This document shows, in pieces, positions 35,550-43,810 of a stretch of 64,000 bases of DNA. The notes under the pieces are model-generated. The model saw nothing but the letters and a program-made list of their open reading frames with translations. It did not search any database and was not told the origin of the DNA. The stretch's first letter is position 1. Every line of letters begins with the position of its first letter. Position numbers and translations under genes: made by a program. The DNA is from an uncultured Methanoregula sp. (lineage in GTDB: Archaea > Halobacteriota > Methanomicrobia > Methanomicrobiales > Methanospirillaceae): positions 2,847,419-2,911,418 of the forward strand of contig NZ_OY781872.1 in NCBI RefSeq assembly GCF_963677065.1, read 5' to 3'.

Positions 35550-36692
35550 TCACTTCACCCGTGCCGCTATCTCTCGGTCCAGGTTGCTCAGGGCATCATG
35601 AAACGAATGTTCCCATTGCGAGAATTTCCGAACACACTCATCCAGTTTTTTGATCTTCGCTTCCGATTCAAGCCGGAAAACCGGGTACGACGTACTCTTC
35701 CCCGTGAGTTTTTTCCAGGAAAACAAGCCATAGCTTTCAGACATAATCGTTTCATATTCCCGCTTGAGCCAGTCGGTCTCAGAAGAAATTTCCCGGAATT
35801 TTTGTTGCACCACACCATCGTCCCTCAACCGATCGGTTGCAGTAATTTTCCGTTGATACTTCCTGACCTTTTCATGATAGGTTTCATCACGGATAATGTT
35901 CTGATAAAAATCCCTTAACCGGAACAACGCAGGAGTGGCCTGGGATTTCAATTCTTGCTTCCGCTGAAAGATCACGGCGCTTTCCTCCAGATAGTTCCGG
36001 TAGTTTCCTTTCAGGACTTCCCGCACCCAGACTGCAAGCGGAATTTCCGGATTATTGGAGGTGAAGAGCGTCTGCTTTTTTGCACGGAGCCCGACCGTCC
36101 GGATATTCTTTGCAATGAAAAGGTGGTTCTCGGTCCCGGTGAAAAAGAATGAGCGATCGATATACGGAACTGGTTCTTTGCGCCGGTCATCATCAGGGTA
36201 AACAAGGCGGTCATACCATGATGCGAATTCTTTTACCCGGTCAAGGTAGTTGTCCAGAAGCCAGTATGATTCAATCCCTTCATCCAGGTATTTCTTATCG
36301 CGGGACAGCAGGTCTGATGAAGGGATGGGACTGAGCTGGATTTCAAAAACGATCTTCCTTCCATCCTTCTGTGCATACACATCGGAAATCCATGTTCTAT
36401 CTGCTGAAGGGAATTCTACCGAGGTCTCCCATTGCTCGGCCTGGCAAATCCTGTAGATGAGATACTTGATCTCCAGGTGTTCCTTTGATTCGTTATCATG
36501 GGGACATCCGGTATCGACAGCATGATAGAAATGCTGAGTTCCTTTTCTTGTCCGCAAATGCCCCGGGGCACCACAGCAGCACATCCTGACCGGGAGCCCT
36601 TTTTTATGCCGAATCTTCAGCTCTGCCCATTTTTCTTTTGAGAGATCAGGACCGATTATTGTTTCCCCGTCAATAATCGCTTTCAAGGGCAT
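35550..36692 (-). CDS. CoiA-like nuclease-domain protein
   Basis: The chosen start (MPLKAIIDGETI, 380 residues) avoids about 70 upstream codons that lie in the repeat at 36741-37020 and are unlikely to be native. The N-terminus has a CoiA-style zinc knuckle (MCCCGAPGHLRTRKGTQHFYH...GCPHDNESKEHLEIK). Next comes a PD-(D/E)xK-like core (WISDVYAQKDGRKIVFEIQLSP, with D, E and Q-L-S order) and a long helical/coiled C-terminus (about 240-380). CoiA proteins aid uptake or processing of DNA in competence. In an accessory region such proteins are often DNA-targeting. Translation from further upstream would fuse repeat-encoded residues to it. Confidence 0.72.
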   Translation of the reverse strand: MPLKAIIDGETIIGPDLSKEKWAELKIRHKKGLPVRMCCCGAPGHLRTRKGTQHFYHAVDTGCPHDNESKEHLEIKYLIYRICQAEQWETSVEFPSADRTWISDVYAQKDGRKIVFEIQLSPIPSSDLLSRDKKYLDEGIESYWLLDNYLDRVKEFASWYDRLVYPDDDRRKEPVPYIDRSFFFTGTENHLFIAKNIRTVGLRAKKQTLFTSNNPEIPLAVWVREVLKGNYRNYLEESAVIFQRKQELKSQATPALFRLRDFYQNIIRDETYHEKVRKYQRKITATDRLRDDGVVQQKFREISSETDWLKREYETIMSESYGLFSWKKLTGKSTSYPVFRLESEAKIKKLDECVRKFSQWEHSFHDALSNLDREIAARVK

Positions 36693-36740
36693 GTGATCCA
36701 GATTTGTTTTCCCTGTTATAACGATATTTTCTTGTGTCTC

Positions 36741-37020
36741 CTCACCCCCCATTCCCCCCATGCCCAAATACGCCCGTACAGGGCTCCGTTTCCATTTTTT
36801 GAATTCCGGACTCTCATTGTGGACAGCAATTCGGGCCCGGATTCTGTTCGCGTGGAAAAATCGCTTGTAAAATGGGTATTTTGCCGAAAATCGGCTGGAA
36901 TGCACCTCGTAGAATGGCCCTTATCGGTGGTCCGGCAGCCTCTTTTCCGGTGCTCTGCCATAGGTGGTTTTTACTAAGAAACGCGAAAAGAACACGAATA
37001 TGGGGGCCGGATTTTCCGGA
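36741..37020. repeat. 280-bp dispersed repeat extension, copy 2
   Basis: This copy matches 29399-29674 from ccatgcccaaatacgcccgta to the final gggggccggattttccgga, in the same orientation, without the palindrome. It ends 13 bp from the stop codon of the leftward gene at 37034, as copy 1 ends 12 bp from a leftward stop. On its left it runs into the region just upstream of the CoiA-like gene. Confidence 0.85.
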
Positions 37021-37033
37021 CCCCTAAAAACAG

Positions 37034-37531
37034 TTACCAATTCGGATTACGTGACATTGTACCATATTGTTCGTCGATTATCATGTAGGATTGATTATGG
37101 TATTCAATGAGAGTGCCACGATTGCATTCGAATATATTTTTTCCTTTACAGATTTCTTTGACTAACGCATCATACCGACTGATATTACCTTCGAAGTCGG
37201 CAATGTTTCTCCAGCCCTGGCGCCATGCCGTTGGGTCGTTATTCGTTCCATGCATATACTTCTCAAATTCCGGGTACATCTGCAATTGTTCAGACGAGAC
37301 AGGAGTACTGTTAATGTATCTGATGATACTTACGTTCGCTTCCTGAATTTCAAATGATGCATCGATCGTCAGCGGGACAGCAGGTGTTGTATTCACGGTT
37401 ATTGTGCCCTTCGGCTTCTGATCTACGAATTGAAGAAAAGATCCCGACATAACGTAATAAAAAAGAATACCCAAAAAAATGATTGCGCAGACAATTACAA
37501 TGATCCTGGCATTTCCTACGGGTAATTTCAT
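37034..37531 (-). CDS. Membrane-anchored extracytoplasmic protein of unknown function
   Basis: The start has a good ribosome-binding site (AGGGGG, about 8 nt upstream). The 165-residue protein has a single N-terminal membrane segment (about residues 9-29, RIIVIVCAIIFLGILFYYV). The remainder faces outward and is rich in Asn/Thr/Ser, with potential N-glycosylation sites (NTTP, NVS, NIS, NQS). A phrase such as AWRQGWRNIADFEGNISRYDALVKEIC suggests a small helical domain. No family is recognised. It forms a leftward series with the related-looking proteins at 37655, 38307 and 39660. Confidence 0.65.
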   Translation of the reverse strand: MKLPVGNARIIVIVCAIIFLGILFYYVMSGSFLQFVDQKPKGTITVNTTPAVPLTIDASFEIQEANVSIIRYINSTPVSSEQLQMYPEFEKYMHGTNNDPTAWRQGWRNIADFEGNISRYDALVKEICKGKNIFECNRGTLIEYHNQSYMIIDEQYGTMSRNPNW

Positions 37532-37624
37532 ATGGTGAACCCCCTTTAGTGTTTCTCAACAATTTTTTTCATCGGACATGCATAATAGAATACCATCCGG
37601 TTTTCGTTCGTGATGACTTTTCCG

Positions 37625-38270
37625 TTATCCCACAAAGAAAAAAAGCGTCTGATATTATTCCTGGCCGATGACTATCTGATAATATGTCCCATTCCACCAA
37701 ACATACCGGGTAATCGAACGGTTACTACTATATTTATTCCGGAAATCTTCGATCTGCAGACGGTTACGATATTGTTCACGATTAAATATTATGTGGTGAC
37801 CCCCGTTTGGATTGTTTACAAGTTCCTTGAGAATGGGATATCGGACAAAATCTGGATCGCTTAACGTGACAATTTCTGAATTATTTGTATTGAATGTTTT
37901 ACCTTCTGGAGTTAGATCCGTTTCTTTGAAAGGAAAGGCGTCAGCAAAGCTCTGATGGGATAAAAAAATGCTTGCGTACGCCATAAACCCAAAAACCGAA
38001 ACCACACAAATAATCGCGATGGCCATTATGACGAGGACTGCATTTTTTCCTGCACGAAGTAGTTTTCCCATAATTTATCCAAAAAATTATGAATTTCTAT
38101 ATGTTGCAACTGTCGCTTTTTCATTGCTGGTGCTTAAAGCATTATCATGTGTGCTATCCCCGTGATAATTATCAGATGAGAATTCATTCACATTGATATA
38201 TTCAGAGAAATAGCTATACATAACTGCTGTGGCAGGGGATTCCACCATTCATATGCCCGGTTTGTTCCGG
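37625..38270. repeat. Duplicated segment, left copy (about 646 bp)
   Basis: This region and 39632-40280 are nearly identical in the same orientation. Both contain a complete 138-residue gene with its upstream region (cataatttatccaaaaaa compared with cataatttctccaaaaaa) and end in gtggcaggggattccaccattca-atgcccggtttg. The copies are 2.0 kb apart and enclose the 375-residue membrane protein gene. Confidence 0.88.
37655..38071 (-). CDS. Single-span outward-facing protein, copy 1 of a duplicated gene
   Basis: The 138-residue protein has an N-terminal membrane helix (about 9-33, AVLVIMAIAIICVVSVFGFMAYAS). The outward part contains NNSEIVTLSDPDFVRYPILKEL, NPNGGHHIIF and a closing RYVWWNGTYYQIVIG. 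It has no known domain. Copy 2 at 39660 differs at roughly a dozen residues, mostly conservative, which implies that both copies are kept functional. Confidence 0.68.
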   Translation of the reverse strand: MGKLLRAGKNAVLVIMAIAIICVVSVFGFMAYASIFLSHQSFADAFPFKETDLTPEGKTFNTNNSEIVTLSDPDFVRYPILKELVNNPNGGHHIIFNREQYRNRLQIEDFRNKYSSNRSITRYVWWNGTYYQIVIGQE

Positions 38271-38306
38271 TTGAATCTTCATGGTTTGCATTGGAGAACG
38301 CGGTCA

Positions 38307-39434
38307 TCACCCGGCAAGAAGAGTGCCTGTTGTGTTGTACCAGCCAACTGCATTTCCTGATACTGTGACAGAGGCGCTATCCTGGTACCCATCACTTTTT
38401 GGGGGCCCTGATGTATGGATCATACGTTCGCCATCGAAAGACACCGAGATTATTGTCCGTGAGGAGGGAGCGGTTTCGAATATCGCGTACATTGTTGATC
38501 CATAGACCAAACAGGCTGAAGGGGTTTTTCTCATTGAAATCCGCTGGAATTTTTTATCCGTACACCCGGAAGGTTCAGGAGAAAATTTTGGTAACAACAC
38601 CGGTTCATGATCCAGGGGATATGAATAATTGATCGGATTCGCGGTAAAAAAACTCTGGTATAATAAGACCGGGTCCTGCGGAAACCCGCCATCCGGCTTT
38701 TCGATGGAGTCAGCAGTAATTTTTATCATTGTACCGTTTTCTGTTTCCACTACGGATTGGGAATAGTTCGTGATGTAGGGGTGCGAACTCCCGATGAGAT
38801 CGCCGTTCGTGATATTCCGGGAAATCCCGGATGGGAGTGGCATCATCAGGGTGACGTTATGCAACGGAGTGTTGGGATCAATCTCAATCTGGTAGACGTA
38901 ATTATTGGTTTCATATGCATAATTCATCATACTGACTGACATAAAGAGCAAAAAACCGAGAAGTACAATGGCAGACAGTAACACGCCGGCAAACGGTTTC
39001 CTTTCAAACACCGTATAGATACTTTTTTTGTCTGTTCCGGCAGGTTTTCCGGATTGGATCAGGAGCGTTGTACCAAATAGAACGAGGGATAACAACAGGA
39101 TAAGCCAATAGATCGCCGGAGGAAACCGGCCGTTGTAATACAGGACGTTGAGATATCCATTGATAAAAAAGACCATCCCGTATACGAGCGCGATAAACGC
39201 ATACCCTTTTGATTTTTTATAAAGACAGAATAGTACAATGGCTGTGGCAAGGAAGAGCCCTACAGCATACACCAGGGCAGGCACTCCGGCAATCTTCTGC
39301 CCAAGAAAAAAAGCTTCAGGATTGATAAAAAGGATGACGAATGGCGAAAGGATATTGGTTATCAACAAACCAATCAGAGAATACCGGGAAATATCACCAA
39401 TGAATTCAATCCTGGAATGGTCTGCCTGGTGCAT
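38307..39434 (-). CDS. Multi-span membrane protein with outward Ig-like C-terminal region
   Basis: The 375-residue protein starts with about five transmembrane helices (within residues 18-178; SLIGLLITNILSPFVILFI, ALVYAVGLFLATAIVLF, IYWLILLLSLVLFGTTLLI, GVLLSAIVLLGFLLFMSVSMM). The outward C-terminal domain (about 185-375) is rich in beta strands and Asn-x-Thr/Ser sites (YQIEIDPNTPLHNVTLMMPLP, YITNYSQSVVETENGT). A box A (ttttataatta on the minus strand, about 35 nt upstream) supports the start. The gene lies between the two copies of the duplicated segment. Function unknown; the context suggests an envelope or stress-related cluster. Confidence 0.7.
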   Translation of the reverse strand: MHQADHSRIEFIGDISRYSLIGLLITNILSPFVILFINPEAFFLGQKIAGVPALVYAVGLFLATAIVLFCLYKKSKGYAFIALVYGMVFFINGYLNVLYYNGRFPPAIYWLILLLSLVLFGTTLLIQSGKPAGTDKKSIYTVFERKPFAGVLLSAIVLLGFLLFMSVSMMNYAYETNNYVYQIEIDPNTPLHNVTLMMPLPSGISRNITNGDLIGSSHPYITNYSQSVVETENGTMIKITADSIEKPDGGFPQDPVLLYQSFFTANPINYSYPLDHEPVLLPKFSPEPSGCTDKKFQRISMRKTPSACLVYGSTMYAIFETAPSSRTIISVSFDGERMIHTSGPPKSDGYQDSASVTVSGNAVGWYNTTGTLLAG

Positions 39435-39631
39435 AATACATCACAACTCATATATTTTGTAATTATAAAACACCCTTTTTTCAGCATCACGTGTTTCAGC
39501 TCTTCTTTACGGATATTTACGGTATCTGTCGGGTCATCATCCCGGACCGGTACCGCTGCTCTCCTTACCTGACTACTCCTGAAATTATCTTACCCAAGTG
39601 TCGTAAAATTCACGGAAATGGCTATTGAGAA

Positions 39632-40280
39632 TCATCCCATCAGAAAAAAGCGTCTGATATTATTCCTGGCCGATGACTATCTGATAGTATGTCCCATTCC
39701 ATTGAACATACCGGGTAATCGAACGATTGCTGCTATATTTATTCCGGAACTCTTCGATCTGCGGACGGTTACGATATTGTTCACGATTAAATATTATATG
39801 GTGACCCCCGTTTGGGTTGTTTACAAGTTCCTTGAGAATGGGATATCGGACAAAATCAGGATCGCTTAAAGAGACAATTTCTGAATTATTTGTATCGAAT
39901 GTTTTTCCTTCTGAAGTTAGATCCGTTTCTTTGAAAGGAAATGCGTCAGCAAAACTCTGATGGGATAAAAACATGCTTGCGTACGCCATAAATCCAAAAA
40001 CCGATACCACACAAACAATCACGATGGCCATTATGACGAGGACTACAATTTTTCCTGCACGAAGTAGTTTTCCCATAATTTCTCCAAAAAACTATGAGTT
40101 TTTATATGATGCAACTGTCGCTTTTGCATTGCTGATGCTTAAAGCATTATCATGTGTGCTATCCCCGTGATAATTATCAGATGAGAATTCATTCACATTG
40201 GTATGTTCAGAGAAATTGCTGTACATAACGATAAGCTGTGGCAGGGGATTCCACCATTCACATGCCCGGTTTGATCCTGG
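39632..40280. repeat. Duplicated segment, right copy (about 649 bp)
   Basis: Right copy of the segment at 37625-38270. Its right end runs into a toxin-antitoxin locus and supplies the last few codons and the stop of a truncated RelE-like frame (40258-40335), so the duplication boundary is the likely cause of that truncation. Confidence 0.88.
39660..40076 (-). CDS. Single-span outward-facing protein, copy 2 of a duplicated gene
   Basis: The 138-residue protein is the close paralogue of the one at 37655: the same membrane helix (VVLVIMAIVIVCVVSVFGFMAYASM) and the same outward domain (NNSEIVSLSDPDFVRYPILKEL, RYVQWNGTYYQIVIG). Differences are scattered (N to I, I to V, T to S, W to Q) without stops or frameshifts. 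The gene lies at the right end of the leftward cluster, next to the RelB-like gene. Confidence 0.68.
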   Translation of the reverse strand: MGKLLRAGKIVVLVIMAIVIVCVVSVFGFMAYASMFLSHQSFADAFPFKETDLTSEGKTFDTNNSEIVSLSDPDFVRYPILKELVNNPNGGHHIIFNREQYRNRPQIEEFRNKYSSNRSITRYVQWNGTYYQIVIGQE

Positions 40281-40335
40281 TGAACAACTTCTTGCAGGAC
40301 TTCTTGAACTTCTCATCCCAGACGAGCTCAATCAT
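40258..40335 (-). pseudogene. RelE-family toxin fragment (25 codons)
   Basis: The ATG overlaps the antitoxin stop as ATGATTGA, the classic coupling of type II toxin-antitoxin pairs. The product begins MIELVWDEKFKKSCKKLFTR, which is the N-terminus of RelE/YafQ-type toxins (full length about 85-90), and then hits a stop inside the duplicated segment. Without the catalytic part it should be inactive. Confidence 0.65.
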
Positions 40336-40546
40336 TCAGATCAGCCAGAAGATCCTTTGCCGTCCCGCTTCGGCTCACCTTTTTCCGCAGGTTGGCTTTC
40401 GCCTGTCTGGCCCGGCTGACGATTGCAGTGCGTTTGGCATCGAGAAGCCTGCGGTGGATGATCTCCTGGAGGTACTGCTGGTCTTCGATATCGAGCTTAT
40501 CCACGTATTCAAGAACGGTATTGATGGATACTGCGTCGGTTCCCAT
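40328..40546 (-). CDS. RelB-like antitoxin, 72 residues
   Basis: The start at 40546 (MGTDAVSINTVLEYVDKL) has a GGGG-containing site upstream; longer readings add unrelated basic residues. The protein has a helical N-terminus (LDIEDQQYLQEIIHRRLLD) and a basic, flexible C-terminus (AKRTAIVSRARQAKANLRKK...TAKDLLADLND) that would bind a toxin. It overlaps a RelE-like frame that is truncated, so it is now an orphan antitoxin. It may still buffer homologous toxins elsewhere in the genome, which is inference. Confidence 0.72.
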   Translation of the reverse strand: MGTDAVSINTVLEYVDKLDIEDQQYLQEIIHRRLLDAKRTAIVSRARQAKANLRKKVSRSGTAKDLLADLND

Positions 40547-40835
40547 AGAATGCCCCTGTACCATAATTGTTGTTACCCTGCAAAGGCATTTTGATGGTAG
40601 ACGGGTTTTGAGTATTGTGTCCGGTAGCGATGACGTGAGTGTGGCCCCTGTACTCCGAAAGGTAGCGCAGCGAGATCTTTTAAGGATAGTTCTTGTAGCC
40701 GCACGTTGGCATTTTACTCTTTTTTTATGACCGGTAGTGCGTCTTTGCTTATACATGAAAGTATATCTCCCACGGGGTGTTGTGGCACGAAGGTACCCGC
40801 GGCGGAGTGTGGTAATTGACAAAAAAGACTGGAAC

Positions 40836-41315
40836 TTATTTAACAATAATTGTCAAATTGAATGTCCGTTCCGTACTAATATTCTCAGTTCCCGAAAAAC
40901 GAAGAATTGCTTTTATTGATTGCACACCCGTTTCTTTTGTTGTGACATTCCACTCATGAATTCCATATTCAATTAATGATATCGGGGGCGTCCCTTTCTC
41001 ATCGTACCAGGTGACACCTCCATCATATATCCGGAGACCTGGACTTTCGGTGATAATCCATGTATGTCCGGTTCTGCTGACGTCAGGAAGCCGGATCAGT
41101 ATTGAGCTGTTGAGGCCGGCACAAATCGTTGCATTATTCTGTGTCTCGTTAATGATCAGGTTTTGTCCTGATTCAAGAGATACCGGACATTTTACTGATA
41201 CCGTATCCGGTTGACCCGGTTGCTGGCCGGGCCCGAGGCAACCAGCCACCAGTATAGCCAAAAAAAATATTACTCCCAACAGTATGAATCCGGTTTTCTT
41301 GTAAAACGGTCTCAT
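40836..41315 (-). CDS. Chagasin-like (I42) protease-inhibitor lipoprotein
   Basis: The 159-residue protein has a lipoprotein signal (FLAILVAGC). A beta-sandwich-like domain follows: NATICAGLNSSILIRLPDVSRTGHTW (the loop corresponding to the NPTTG loop of chagasin), GLRIYDGGVTWY, HEWNVTTKETGVQSIKAILRF and a terminal strand. The general I42 order (LxLP...TG..W...G......G....Y/F) is conserved, but the RPW-type loop is replaced by RFSGTE. Inhibitors of this family block papain-like cysteine peptidases. Inhibition of a host or foreign secreted peptidase is plausible. It is followed by the secreted protein gene at 41350, with opposite order on the same strand. Confidence 0.62.
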   Translation of the reverse strand: MRPFYKKTGFILLGVIFFLAILVAGCLGPGQQPGQPDTVSVKCPVSLESGQNLIINETQNNATICAGLNSSILIRLPDVSRTGHTWIITESPGLRIYDGGVTWYDEKGTPPISLIEYGIHEWNVTTKETGVQSIKAILRFSGTENISTERTFNLTIIVK

Positions 41316-41349
41316 TCCCTCAATTCCTTCAGATACAATTTAAAAAATA

Positions 41350-42432
41350 TTAGTTATTATTTGTCCACAGAGTCACGGGTGTCATACCCGTCCATGTAAC
41401 ATCCAGATTTGTCAATCCCATATTTGTTGATACCTGCCGGTTCCATGTAAATGAAACCGGGTTTAAGTTTACATCCTTTAAGTTCATGTTTTTGAAGATA
41501 ATTTTTCCTGAAACATCGTTGTCGTTATTGATGGTTTTTCCTTCCAGTACACAAACCGCCCTTACATTATTTGTTCCGATATTTGGGGCATTGGTAGAGA
41601 AGCTGGATGAATATCCCCCGTTTGTCACATCCATGAAGATGATATTCCACCGGTTCAGATTGGAATTCCATCCCAATATCCCTCTTACATTGTTGCCAAC
41701 CTGGGTGCTTATGGGGGTGCCACGCCATCCTCTCCCATTACTGTCGACATACCATGGAGCACCTGTCCACATATGGGTCCCTCCAATATTGTATTCAAGT
41801 ACCGGCTGAACAATTCCAATGCTGCCTTCCGGCTGAATTCCATTAAAAATATAATTGATTGCTGTTGTCTGTAGATTTGGTGGAGATGATGGCACTTTCC
41901 AGTCAGCAGTAAACTGACCCAGCTGGGATATTCCTCCCGCTTGCGAAGATTCTATCCAACCGTCGGAAGATCGAATGGTTTTTTTCTTGCCTGGTGGTGA
42001 TATTACCGTTACGATCCTTTTCTCATTCAAATACACATCTGTGATTCCGTTATCGTTCTCATGAATATACGATCCATCCGGAACCTGAGTAATGTCAATG
42101 GCAGAAATGTATCCGTCGGGCGTGGGAATCTGCGGGGATTCACTATCTTTTGAAATGGAGATTTGTTTCCCTTGAGAATCAAATACCCGGGTGATTCCAT
42201 CATCCGAATGCTGAATGATTGATCCTTGCGGTATTCCCATCTGGGTCGAGTTGTCAGTAAGACTGAAACCATTTTGGATCACGATTTTTGTTTGTGAATC
42301 ATCTGGTTTCAATTGGGATAACAGTGAAGTGTGTCGTGAATCTGATTGCTCTTCCGCATTCACCAACGGTACCATCGCCATCGCTGCCAGCAGCAGAGCC
42401 AGCAGGACGATCCCCCATTTGAATTGTTTCAT
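41350..42432 (-). CDS. Secreted protein of unknown function
   Basis: Two ATG codons lie three codons apart. The strong GGAGGT site (42442-42447) touches the first, so the second (42432) with a 9-nt spacing is the likely start, giving 360 residues. A signal peptide (about 1-27, ending VPLVNA-EE) is followed by an N-terminal half with two repeats of GYI/SxI..DG(I/S)YI/QH..NDGITxVYxxxGK (about 60-150). A C-terminal beta-rich domain contains NGIQPEGSIGIVQPVLEYN, GTHMWTGAPWYVD and NVRGILGWNSNLNRW. It faintly recalls glutamic-peptidase/neprosin-like beta sandwiches, but catalytic residues could not be assigned. Confidence 0.7.
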   Translation of the reverse strand: MKQFKWGIVLLALLLAAMAMVPLVNAEEQSDSRHTSLLSQLKPDDSQTKIVIQNGFSLTDNSTQMGIPQGSIIQHSDDGITRVFDSQGKQISISKDSESPQIPTPDGYISAIDITQVPDGSYIHENDNGITDVYLNEKRIVTVISPPGKKKTIRSSDGWIESSQAGGISQLGQFTADWKVPSSPPNLQTTAINYIFNGIQPEGSIGIVQPVLEYNIGGTHMWTGAPWYVDSNGRGWRGTPISTQVGNNVRGILGWNSNLNRWNIIFMDVTNGGYSSSFSTNAPNIGTNNVRAVCVLEGKTINNDNDVSGKIIFKNMNLKDVNLNPVSFTWNRQVSTNMGLTNLDVTWTGMTPVTLWTNNN

Positions 42433-42441
42433 TTTTTTCAT

Positions 42442-42447
42442 ACCTCC
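42442..42447 (-). promoter_or_regulatory. Ribosome-binding site that fixes the start of the secreted-protein gene
   Basis: GGAGGT on the minus strand directly abuts the first ATG of the gene and is 9 nt from the second. The spacing rule for this site favours the second ATG at 42432. Confidence 0.6.
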
Positions 42448-42785
42448 ATTTTTTCGATACGCTCCGCTCTACGGCATGAGAAAACCTTCAAAAGCGACTG
42501 AAGATGACAATCACATGCCTGCGGGCGGGACCGGGTTCAACACAAAGTTCGTCGCCTGGGGAACCCGTCCACTTCTTTGTGGACAACCACGGGTCGTCCA
42601 CATGAATCAATTTTTAAAATTATATTAAATATTTTATTACCCGGTACCTTACCCATTTTCAATTGCAAAAAGTTCTCCTGAGTCTGGTTTTCATGGTCCG
42701 GACGGGATCACGTCCGGTATAGGCCCTGCAGTCTCCGAATTTCTCCCGCCCGGCCCCTCAGGCGACATGATCCTCTTTTTGTTCG
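42448..42785. other. Spacer without a gene
   Basis: The 338 bp between the secreted-protein gene and the decayed gene copy contain an AT-rich stretch (tttttaaaattatattaaatattttattaccc near 42610-42640) that may hold promoters. Also present is ggtccggacgggatcacgtccgg, with CCGGACG/CGTCCGG as a small stem (42700-42719). Nothing else is recognised. Confidence 0.35.
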
Positions 42786-43013
42786 CTGCGCCATAATCCC
42801 GGGACGGTTCGCGGAGGGAATGTGGCATGGATATCTTTCGCCACACGGGATACGGATGGGACGATTATCTTTTATTTCCGGCACTGGATCTGGAGCAGCC
42901 CGAACCCGGACATCTGCCAGATCACATCACGGGATGAGGCGGCCCGGTTTATCCGGGAGCAGTACAGGCGAGCCCGGTTTCTGCCGGAGATGTACCGGAA
43001 GAACAAATGCTAA
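42786..43013 (+). pseudogene. Decayed copy 1 of the 108-residue family
   Basis: The C-terminal half is readable as TDGTIIFYFRHW, DICQITSRDEAARFIREQY and RFLPEMYRKN, matching the protein at 29930. The N-terminal part is garbled (fragments such as ttgttcgctgcgccataatcccggga correspond to the segment around SLRYDLETGMLRD) and the segment before RFLPE is shortened. It lies 155 bp before the MntA-like gene. Confidence 0.65.
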
Positions 43014-43168
43014 AAACAGAGAGAGAATCCGCATAAATGAAAATGAGTAATGCATCAAAAAAACCCGTAACCACACTCCTCATTGTTCCGGGGCCGCCAA
43101 TGTGCATACCATTATCTTATTTCAGAAGAAAAAACAAAAGAGAGAAGAATCCGTAAGTGGGGTAGACG

Positions 43169-43462
43169 ATGACATCACGGGACGATATTCTGAAAACGCT
43201 TGCCCACATCTCCCCCGAGCTCAGGAATAAGTTTAAGATCAAAAGGATCGGACTCTTTGGATCTTACGCCCGGCAGGAGCAGCGTCCGGACAGTGACATC
43301 GATCTACTCGTGGATTTCTCTGAAGATGCAGACCTTTTCGATCTTGCAGAGCTTAAATTCTTCTTAGAAGATTTGCTTTGCCACCGCGTTGATATCGTGC
43401 CGGAACGTGCACTACGGGAAGAGCTGCGACAATCAGTTCATGCTGATGTGAGTTATGTATGA
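43169..43462 (+). CDS. MntA-type nucleotidyltransferase antitoxin, module 1
   Basis: The 97-residue minimal nucleotidyltransferase has the polymerase-beta-type motif [21 protein letters not shown] (Gly31-Ser32, Asp43 and Asp45), and a later [10 protein letters not shown] segment that supplies the third acidic residue. MntA proteins adenylylate (AMPylate) the partner HepT and neutralise it. The stop codon overlaps the start of the HepT gene by 4 bp. The module stands between two decayed copies of the 108-residue gene. Confidence 0.87.
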   Translation: MTSRDDILKTLAHISPELRNKFKIKRIGLFGSYARQEQRPDSDIDLLVDFSEDADLFDLAELKFFLEDLLCHRVDIVPERALREELRQSVHADVSYV

Positions 43463-43800
43463 GAAATGTTTCAATCTACATCGGGGATATGATCGATGCA
43501 ATGGAAAAGATTGAATTATTTACGTCCGGTTTATCTTTTGAAGAATTCCAGTCCGATGAAAAAACTATCAGTGCTGTCCGGGACAAACTGATCATTATCG
43601 GGGAGGCGGCAAAAATGATTCCCGATGAGATCCGAAAAACCCATCCGGAAATTTCCTGGCGGGACATGGCAGGAATGCGGGATATTCTTATTCATGCTTA
43701 TTTCAGGACAGATGTTGCCATGATCTATAAAACCAGTAAAAACCGGATTCCTCAACAAATACGGTTACTCAAAAAAATCGTGGATGGAATCAACCGGTAA
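43459..43800 (+). CDS. HepT-type HEPN ribonuclease toxin, module 1
   Basis: The 113-residue all-helical protein has the HEPN catalytic motif RDILIHAYF (Arg74, His79) with the adjoining tyrosine that is the AMPylation site in HepT proteins, preceded by [15 protein letters not shown]. It forms a toxin-antitoxin pair with the MntA-like protein through a 4-bp overlap. The toxin is expected to cut RNA when the antitoxin is lost. The partner order (antitoxin first) is as in module 2, but the two toxins are only distantly related. Confidence 0.87.
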   Translation: MRNVSIYIGDMIDAMEKIELFTSGLSFEEFQSDEKTISAVRDKLIIIGEAAKMIPDEIRKTHPEISWRDMAGMRDILIHAYFRTDVAMIYKTSKNRIPQQIRLLKKIVDGINR

Positions 43801-43810
43801 CTTCCTCTTT

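Noticed and set aside
36693..36905. N-terminal extension of the CoiA-like protein
   Set aside because: These codons are repeat DNA; the same peptide is readable in the other repeat copy at 29358-29558 where no gene follows. An internal start is more likely.
40547..40846. N-terminal extension of the RelB-like protein
   Set aside because: The added 100 residues are basic, low in structure and unlike RelB; a normal start lies at 40546.
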